Shown here piece by piece: positions 29,601 through 34,135 of a stretch of 34,135 nt of DNA. Position 1 is the first letter of the stretch. Each line of letters begins with the position of its first letter. The translations under genes and the position numbers were made by a program. The stretch comes from Caulochytrium protostelioides (lineage: Eukaryota > Chytridiomycota > Caulochytriomycetes > Caulochytriales > Caulochytriaceae): positions 1-34,135 of the forward strand of contig ML014305.1 in NCBI GenBank assembly GCA_003615045.1, read 5' to 3'. The notes below the pieces were generated by a model. It was given only the letters and a program-made list of their open reading frames with translations, did not search any database and was not told the DNA's origin.

Positions 29601-29832
29601 GACGAAGCCGTATACGCGGCAGCAGCTGCACGACGTCATTGCTGTCCACGGACAGCGCCGGCTCATTGACCCGGCCTCGCCCACGTCCTCGTCGTCGCCA
29701 TCGCCGTCGCGCGACGCGTCGGCGACCCCGCCGACCGATGGCGCGACCGACGTGACCACCGGGGCTGCGGCGAGCCCGGCCGCCGCCGCCTCACCGGCAG
29801 CGCCAGCTTCCATGCCGGTCGCCGACCGCTGA
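23611..29832 (+). CDS. Hybrid sensor histidine kinase with CHASE-like sensor and receiver domain
   Basis: The first in-frame ATG is at 23611, giving 2073 residues; the frame is closed upstream at 23509. Residues 1-540 are disordered and end in a basic patch. A transmembrane helix at about 563-583 and another at 856-880 enclose an external domain (about 590-852) that fits CHASE sensors: a WEASSGLSIRG block, then YLPVYYTNNNTSL, RGVDTLTIPEVGRASL and RTGELTTTG. A PAS domain begins at about 918 and is interrupted at about 965-1280 by a low-complexity insertion with Q9. HisKA has its phospho-His at H1365 (SHETRGP). HATPase shows N-box N1521, G1 D1616 (SDNGVGM) and G2 at 1646 (GGSGLGL), with an extra ~60-residue Ala/Thr-rich insert. 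The receiver has E1895/D1896, phosphoacceptor D1941 and K1999. The expected route is ligand sensing outside, autophosphorylation, transfer to D1941, then to an HPt protein. The ligand is unknown; CHASE kinases include plant cytokinin receptors. Confidence 0.92.
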   Translation: MAAPAEPPAAAVAEAAAASRSSGPLSPATPSSPAAASPAPAVSHSVLLPPTAPTSPPTTPLPARPSTALRSHSHHSVRYPVQAPTPSGTTFSPPLPQPQPQPSPRASHAALAASPSATAAAGPPVRHSPSSQTLTPPGASLAIRAAPAAAAASDPRTSVATPHHAVVDVIETCPPTGAETDVTAAARGALASLPSPVSHGGPGHMSPAGFDTRSRRSRSRTRRSGPMRALMHLFAGRAAPLPTDGPKPRPRSGPDAAALGAGDMTMALSPTAPTGTGAMAANAAAAAAAAPIPIPSGGGAYDANGDLDESHLLPYMARATPAEADAALAEATRILASQMHPLHASASYPPPDGAGAGAGAGGGVGDLAASPPFLDRPGAGGMAARSRTGTSPLGLPPAVAGRRSDRSGSVSGSGTPPVSPVQADVPSDASHYSPTGGMLGGRRGGGLSDSSRGGGGGKIRRRALSRGGGRRGAGADGGGAGAGLSGSHGAVGVASAGSGSVASVGSSLRKKIKASPRGSKPKKNRVPPKTAFVKPLSQPTSFREWCRYYLCIWPLQHEHLVANASLVFLLMCSLAVSVPIYLFMHDLDQRQWTQSKRQQCNDRYELVRDALEYPHQIIKTYAWFFSASDVDVTSFRRYTALAQRSATYDFSVQYAPTVLNVDRATWEASSGLSIRGLAPNALPRTTSNGGIPVVTSIDTVPRPPQAMYLPVYYTNNNTSLMRGVDTLTIPEVGRASLKFMRTGELTTTGLDLFYGVPMMRAILPWYGYNLTVTNGTLLGIFSGLIWPEFVFSELNEGDSDTLTFQVVDAEAESPDNQIVWESAATMLKQPLEPVYMTMGQRQFYVQCYCGKASHSVTILFFVLMLVIFFIMSITGRLLISKWLRARRVAELSKQTANTHFLRFQRAKLSASGWKNKASAILNAISDPLLTLNAAGYVTGSNRSGLQLTGYTQEDLVGGAVHVRQLFRLNPFGHGYYAPNFTISGHTMGSNSLNQHLFPHQSSDPVRNSKDSHARPLSPGNGHGIGSNQGGGGGATATAGHVVSGASNTPPFGPSSSGEDPLPPLPWGSAQQQQQQQQQLYQDSGLNLDPTVAGARGDASDTEFGLPRVGFNLSSPRHGSHLRRSLVSAFRAARDVMRPAAAARGATEGASPPVGAVAVTTNTLSPAVATPATGAPAAAVASKLTATPTTAAALAVAGTQRDSPPGRGTTTPRGHGGVTPVSTSPRRTTPLLGSPLPAAFLGGHGNAISSSSESANAPTDPHSLDHWDLLEGPSRVARHVAGLRDVFVVSKDGRMIPAEANFSSSSSPSTPSSARSRVQVVLLRDVTLQRAAARKLQLLTEESQRRADEAEQARRQLEDYVDMVSHETRGPTSAIMQSAELMQDDLALLGRCLGRVERFCKSTGHGSSHAMARIFDEMREAISASIESTEVIGLCSRHQKAIADDVLNVSKINLNLLKFQNIDFSPERELENILKIFDKEAQAKHFSLEARVDRASLAAMRASWVNGDPLRLAQILINLISNAVRFLRKASDARVIIHLATTPTLPFSPGPELLEPPQLGPASAAAAATTPAATHPTATAAATAATSMTAGNMTPEQPAVPLPCPPNKICLSCTVSDNGVGMSFEQQQQLFQRFSQVNSPKTYAEYGGSGLGLFICRRLVELQGGAIRVRSAQDVGTAFDFFILCDPAVEAHPASPLPSLSKTTQPGAFSAFGDDDADGDDERDTKVAGAVGPGRTRSGIGLDASEKHPTSPTRHDAADANGTAMGASAREAEAGDGDGDGADAPMQRSSSLLSISLALKSNAALSPARAADSKARHGESSSGGLRSKTPLSPIPASPLHPSPKSASTTAATGTTGTTGTTTTTTATTTSSAAAAAATTTPKASKHGLGLSILIVEDNKVNQKVLQKHLEKMGHATQVANHGQECLEILQAHPMTFDLLFTDLNMPVMSGLEATRAIRQLEQDGVLPPHPPIAIIGVSGNARDKYREAALDAGMDDFLTKPYTRQQLHDVIAVHGQRRLIDPASPTSSSSPSPSRDASATPPTDGATDVTTGAAASPAAAASPAAPASMPVADR
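26818..26844. repeat. CAG repeat encoding Gln9 in the histidine kinase
   Basis: Nine in-frame CAG codons at residues about 1070-1078 lie inside the insertion that splits the PAS domain. The tract is a candidate for length variation between isolates. Confidence 0.95.
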
Positions 29833-30312
29833 GGCCCTACTCGATGAGCCCCTACTTAATTTTTTCTATTAGTTTTTTTTAGGCGGATCCTTAGGTTGCG
29901 ATGTTGCGAGCGGGAGGCGTCGATGCCGCATTGTCTCCCCGAACTTTGGGGATGAAAGAGCACGTGTTGGCGTTTGGCGCATTCGTGCGTCTCGTGCGGA
30001 CCCTGGGGCGTGGTGCCGTGGCGGCGTGCGATCGCCGATGCCCTAGCCACGGCACACGGACCCGTGGCGGCGGCCGCCGCCCTGCTGACGTCGTTCTTGT
30101 TCGGCGCAGCAAAGGCCCCACAGGAGGCGCGGAAGGCACGGCCAGGCTTGCACCTCGCGCTTCGCCACGGCCCTCGGTGCCGGACCAGGCAAGGCCGCGG
30201 CCGTGGCCGCGGGCGCGGGCGCGGTGGGGTCGGCGCGGCGGCCACGATACACGCGCTGCTCGTGCATCCGACGCCTGGCGCATGGCGGTCATGCGGGAGT
30301 TCCTCAACCGAT
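29833..30312. other. 3' flank of the kinase and upstream region of tRNase Z
   Basis: An AT-rich stretch right after the kinase stop (CTTAATTTTTTCTATTAG and a T run, 29856-29880) is the likely polyadenylation region. The rest up to the first ATG in the tRNase Z frame (30313) should hold the tRNase Z promoter. No gene is supported. Confidence 0.5.
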
Positions 30313-30987
30313 ATGGCGGATGCGGGTCGCGAGCGACGCGACGGTGCGGCGCGTCCTGCTGGAGCACGCGCGCCGTTCCTGTCGGGCTCGCGGCGCGTGG
30401 TTGGCAGTCGCTTCCCGTGTGCGAGCGGAGTTTTCGGCCCATCACGGAGAGGTTTGCCGCCTCGCCGCTCGCCGCCTCGCCGCCTCACCGCTCGCCTCTT
30501 CGCTGCTTCGCTGCTTCCCTCGCTCGCTCGTTCGCACGCGCGCCGCGCTGATCCTCAGTATCGATTGCGGCTAGACGGAAGATCGAGCACCTCCGACGGC
30601 GCGACGCGAGACGCGATCCGTGATCAGCGGAAGCCCCGCTCGGCCCTTCGTGTCGACGGCACCCTGGCGGCCATCGGCCCGCTCGTCGCGCGCCGCGCCG
30701 CCGTCTCCCGCTCGGCCGCCACGATCGCTGCGACGCGTCCGTGGACGCTGTGTTGCCCCCGCCCGTGTCCCGCTCCGCCGGCCTCCTCGACGCCCCTGCG
30801 ACGACGGACGGCGTCGATTCTCTCGTTTCTGCCGGCGCCGCCGCTCCCCGCGCCGCGCACGGAGCCCCACGCCGACGCGCTCGTCGAGCCACCGGTCGAG
30901 CCGCCGGTCGAGCCGCCGAGCGCGCCCTCGCTGCCCGTTCCTGCTGTCGCTGCGCCCCGTCGCCGCCCGCCGCCTCGGTACACCAGC
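30313..30987 (+). other. Possible N-terminal extension of tRNase Z
   Basis: An ATG at 30313 is in frame with tRNase Z and adds 225 residues, for 1145 in total. The start is rich in Arg, Ala and Ser with few acidic residues after the first ten (RRLTARLFAASLLPSLARS), as in mitochondrial presequences. Later it contains an EPPVEPPVEPP repeat. Long-form tRNase Z in animals and fungi acts in both nucleus and mitochondria, so an alternative start is plausible. High GC alone could also keep this stretch open. Confidence 0.35.
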
Positions 30988-33750
30988 ATGCGGTATACGG
31001 TCCAGCTGCTCGGCACCGGCCAGCGCGATGCCGGGCCGTGCCTCATGCTCCAGTTCGACGAGGGCCGCTACCTCTTCAACTGCCCCGAGGGCTTCCAGCG
31101 GCTGGCGCACGAGCATAAACTCCGCCTCACGAAGGTTCAGGCCATGTTCCTGACGAGGCTCGCGCCCGAGGTCGTCGGCGGCCTCATGGGCTCCGTCATG
31201 ACGGTCGCCGATGCCGGCGTCAAGCATCTTCGCCTGCTCGGGCCCCGCGGCGCCACCACGTGGCTCGCGTCCGCCGCCCGCTTCCTCGGACGCGCCGAGA
31301 TGGCCTTCGAGACCGCCGAGTGGGGGCCCACCGCCGCCGTCTACCGCGACCCGCGCGTCGCCATCCGGCCCGTCTACATTGCCCGCGACGGCGCCGACCC
31401 CGTGGGCGCCGACGACGCTGTCTGCCGCAAACGCAAGGCCTGCGCATCCACCACGCGTCACGAGGCCGCGGCGTCGGCGTCGGCATCGCCGTCTCCGGCC
31501 TCGGCCACCGCCTCGTTGCCGTCGGGCGCGTCGCCGACCGGCGAGCCGACGATCCGCGCGGGGTATGCCCGCGATCGTGGCATCCTGGACCACATGTTCC
31601 GCGCCACGACGACGCTGACGGCTCCCCTGCTGGCCGACCATCTCCAGTCGGCGGCGGCGCTCGCCACCGCCGTGGCTGACGCCGACGCTATCGCTGCTCC
31701 AGCCACGGATGCGGGACAGAACCTCGCGTATGCGGTGCAGTATGCGCCCAGAGACCTGGCGGTCTGCTACGAAGTCGTGGGCCCCACCGTGCCCGGCAAA
31801 TTCGATCCGAAGGCCGCCCGCGCCGCGGGCGTGCCGCTTGGCCCGCTCTTTGCCCAGCTGAAGAGCGGCCAGCCCGTGACACTGGCGGACGGCCGCGTCG
31901 TGCAGCCCTCCGTTTGCATGGGCGCTAGCAAGCCGGGCACCCGCATCCTCATCGTGGATGTGCCCGACGCGTCCTATGTGGCCAGCTTCGTGGCCGCCGC
32001 GTCGTGTCCTGGCTCGCCCATGCATCCGCGTGTGGCGGCGTCGCCGTCGGGAATGGCGTCGCCGCCGCCGCCGCTCATCTACCACCTGTCGAGCTACGAG
32101 GTGCTGCAGCATCCGGACTACCAGACGTGGATGGCGCAGTGCTCAGCGGCGTCCGCGCAGCATATTCTGCTGAACGAAGCCGTCCAGGCGACACCGAGCG
32201 TGTACCAGTCGACGGCGCGGATGCAGACGACGCTGGCGCGCATCGACCCCGCGATCTACCCGGTGCTGTATACGGCGGCCGAGGCGCAGCAGCCCGTGCC
32301 GGCGGCGATTGCCGCGCTCGACGGCGTCCGTCTCGAAGTACCGCTGTCGTCGGTGGTCGTCGAGCCCAAGCGGCAGTGGCTGCCGCCCGTCCGCGCCGAG
32401 GACGCCGACGCCGACGCGGCCGCGGCGGGGCTCAGCGAGATCCCGGACGAGCCGCGGTTCGAGCGCCGTCTGGCGGCGCTCAACGCCTTCCTAGAGACGT
32501 GGGAGGCGGACGCCACGCACGCGCCAGACCCGCGCGTCGCCGGGATGACGATCACGGCGCTCGGCACCGGCGCCGCCATGCCCTCCAAGTACCGCAACGT
32601 CTCGGCGACGCTGCTCGCGACGCCGCGCGGCCACGTGCTGTTTGACTGCGGCGAGGGCACGCACGGCCAACTCTTCCGCTCGTATGGCCCGGCAGTGATG
32701 CGCGATCTCGCCGCGAAGCCGTTTGTCTTTATCGTGTCCCACATGCATGCCGACCACCACCTCGGCCTGCTCAGCGTGCTGAAGCAGCTGCTGCACCATG
32801 CGCCGACCACGTCGCCGCCGCTGCCGATCCTGGTGGTGGCGCCGTCCGCCTACTATGCCTGGCTCGAGACGGCGACCTCGCTCGATGCATGCTTGGCCGG
32901 CCGGCTGACGCTATTCAGGACGAACGCCTCCGCCACTGCTAGCGCCACAGCGCCCGGGGCGGCCGCCACGACGCCGTTGCGCGTGCTGTTCGTGCCGCTG
33001 CCGGACCTCGTGCAAGCGTCCGAAGAAAGCGCGTCGCCGCTCGAAGCACCTCCGCTGCGGGACGACGGGCCGCCGGCGCCGGCGATGCCGCCGACCGACT
33101 GGACGCCGTACGGCCTGGCGAGTCTGCAGGCCGTGCGCGTCCACCACCCGGGCCAGGCGTGCGCGCTGGTCGTCGACGTGCCCGCCACGAACGGCGGCGT
33201 GCCCGTCCGCATTGCGTACTCGGGCGACTGCCGCCCGTCGCCCGTCTTTAGCCGCGCGGCGCGTGGCGCCGCCGCGGACGCTCCTGACGACGAGACCGCG
33301 GCGGCGCCGTCGGCGGCGGCGCCGGCGCCGGCGTGTGGCGCAGCGAGCACGGTGCCGCGCGTGGACCTGCTGATCCACGAGGCGACGATGGACAGCCGGC
33401 TGCAGGCGCTCGCGGAGGCGAAGCGCCACGCGACGCTGATGGAGGCCATGGACGTGGGCCGGACGATGCACGCGCGGCGCGTGCTGCTGACGCACTTCTC
33501 GCAGCGGTACCCGAAGCTCGTGCGCTTGGCGGAGACGCCGCTGGACGTGCTGGTGGTGCCCGTGGGTGCAGCGGAGGCGGCGGACGCCGAGGAGGGCCCG
33601 ATTGTGGCGCCGCAGGTGCCCTTCGATGTCGGGATCGCGTTCGACCATCTCCGCGTGCCGCTGGACCGCTTCCACCGGCTGGGGTTCCATCTGAACGTGC
33701 TCCCGCATCTCGTCGTCTTTGAAGAGGTCCAGGGCACGGATCCCGACTGA
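30988..33750 (+). CDS. tRNase Z, long form (tRNA 3' processing endonuclease)
   Basis: The product is 920 residues from the ATG at 30988 (MRYTVQLLGTGQRDAGPCLM), close to the 800-900 residues usual for the family. The enzyme removes 3' trailers from precursor tRNAs. The N-terminal half is the degenerate metallo-beta-lactamase domain, with FLTRLAPEVVGGLMG and a later LSSYEVLQHPDYQ block; it lacks metal ligands but carries the RNA-gripping exosite in known enzymes. The C-terminal catalytic half starts at about 520 (ITALGTGAAMPSKYRNVS, with P532, K534, R536, N537). Metal ligands are visible: H585, H587, D589, H590 (SHMHADHH), probably H720, D747 (YSGDCRPS) and H836 (LTHFSQRYPK). HEAT is at 797-800. 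The linker between halves and a Ser/Ala insertion near residues 160-185 are longer than usual. All key residues are present, so it should be active. Confidence 0.93.
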   Translation: MRYTVQLLGTGQRDAGPCLMLQFDEGRYLFNCPEGFQRLAHEHKLRLTKVQAMFLTRLAPEVVGGLMGSVMTVADAGVKHLRLLGPRGATTWLASAARFLGRAEMAFETAEWGPTAAVYRDPRVAIRPVYIARDGADPVGADDAVCRKRKACASTTRHEAAASASASPSPASATASLPSGASPTGEPTIRAGYARDRGILDHMFRATTTLTAPLLADHLQSAAALATAVADADAIAAPATDAGQNLAYAVQYAPRDLAVCYEVVGPTVPGKFDPKAARAAGVPLGPLFAQLKSGQPVTLADGRVVQPSVCMGASKPGTRILIVDVPDASYVASFVAAASCPGSPMHPRVAASPSGMASPPPPLIYHLSSYEVLQHPDYQTWMAQCSAASAQHILLNEAVQATPSVYQSTARMQTTLARIDPAIYPVLYTAAEAQQPVPAAIAALDGVRLEVPLSSVVVEPKRQWLPPVRAEDADADAAAAGLSEIPDEPRFERRLAALNAFLETWEADATHAPDPRVAGMTITALGTGAAMPSKYRNVSATLLATPRGHVLFDCGEGTHGQLFRSYGPAVMRDLAAKPFVFIVSHMHADHHLGLLSVLKQLLHHAPTTSPPLPILVVAPSAYYAWLETATSLDACLAGRLTLFRTNASATASATAPGAAATTPLRVLFVPLPDLVQASEESASPLEAPPLRDDGPPAPAMPPTDWTPYGLASLQAVRVHHPGQACALVVDVPATNGGVPVRIAYSGDCRPSPVFSRAARGAAADAPDDETAAAPSAAAPAPACGAASTVPRVDLLIHEATMDSRLQALAEAKRHATLMEAMDVGRTMHARRVLLTHFSQRYPKLVRLAETPLDVLVVPVGAAEAADAEEGPIVAPQVPFDVGIAFDHLRVPLDRFHRLGFHLNVLPHLVVFEEVQGTDPD

Positions 33751-34060
33751 GTAGCACTGAGTAGACCTCCATTAGAATCCATTGAACCGTACGCACGAAC
33801 GGTATGGTCCGTGCGACCGATGCGATCGTGTTGGTGGTGGTGGGTCGAGCGTGGGTGCCTTCTGAGCCGTCGTTGTTGAAGGGTGTGCCCCTCCGGGTGC
33901 TGCACTGAGACGAGGTCGTCTCGAGGCGAGGCGAGACTCGTGTTCGAATCCTGGCACGCGTCGTCTGTGTGATGTGGATGGTGGCGGACGGTGCGGTCGG
34001 GGGCCACCCGAGGGCCACCGATGGCGGCGGCGGCGTCCGCGGCGACTGCGCCCGCCACGG
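33751..34060. other. 3' flank of tRNase Z
   Basis: This stretch contains the tRNase Z 3' UTR and flank. A GTTCGAATCC at about 33942-33951 resembles a tRNA T-loop, but the stems do not form and no A box precedes it. I see no gene. Confidence 0.5.

Positions 34061-34123
<63 letters not shown>
34061..34123. repeat. CCG trinucleotide repeat at the window edge
   Basis: About 20 uninterrupted CCG/GCC units run close to the end of the window. On the minus strand the tract reads as poly-Ala without a start codon, and no gene can be judged from the visible part. Confidence 0.95.
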
Positions 34124-34125
<2 letters not shown>

Positions 34126-34135
34126 GGGCGCCGCC

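Noticed and set aside
33880-33970. Possible tRNA gene suggested by GTTCGAATCC
   Set aside because: The T stem has a mismatch and two wobble pairs, no A box or D arm is found upstream, and an acceptor stem forms only with forced mismatches.

Overview
The window looks like nuclear DNA of a GC-rich eukaryotic microbe, most likely an early-diverging (zoosporic, chytrid-like) fungus. The support is a linker histone and a RING-H2 protein, both with GT-AG introns, a long-form tRNase Z, and a hybrid histidine kinase with an extracellular CHASE-type sensor. Gene spacing is loose, proteins are rich in Ala/Ser/Pro runs, and there are many GC-rich microsatellites. There are no ribosome-binding sites, operons or other bacterial signs. 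A Caulochytrium-like lineage is only a guess from composition and protein style.

Layout, left to right. Positions 1-2200 have no intact gene, but the minus strand at about 833-1456 carries a decayed C-terminal part of a Fanzor/TnpB-like transposon nuclease. At 2221-3769 (-) lies a two-exon linker histone H1 gene with a 934-bp intron inside the globular domain. The stretch 3770-6501 is mostly low-complexity intergenic DNA with one doubtful small ORF. At 6502-8072 (-) lies a RING-H2 E3 ligase candidate, also with a short 5' exon. At 9048-12851 (-) is a 1267-residue, largely disordered, probably nuclear protein. It diverges from a small two-helix membrane protein at 14159-14587 (+) that resembles OCIA-domain proteins. 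Converging on that gene is 14716-18933 (-), a large protein that reads as a type I membrane protein: hydrophobic leader, an unrecognised Trp/Cys-containing domain, an Ala/Pro stalk, a second hydrophobic helix and a long Arg/Asp/His-rich tail.

The stretch 18934-23610 is 4.7 kb without a gene I can support. It holds GCAT and pentamer microsatellites, a 21-bp tandem repeat and a perfect 46-nt hairpin. The last third has two genes on the plus strand. The first is a 2073-residue hybrid histidine kinase (23611-29832: CHASE-like sensor, PAS split by a large insertion, HisKA, HATPase, receiver). The second is tRNase Z long form (30988-33750, perhaps with an N-terminal extension from an ATG at 30313). 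The window ends in a CCG-repeat tract.

The genes do not form a pathway: they are separate housekeeping (H1, tRNase Z), signalling (hybrid kinase, RING) and lineage-specific loci. Most long overlapping reading frames on the opposite strand are by-products of high GC content.
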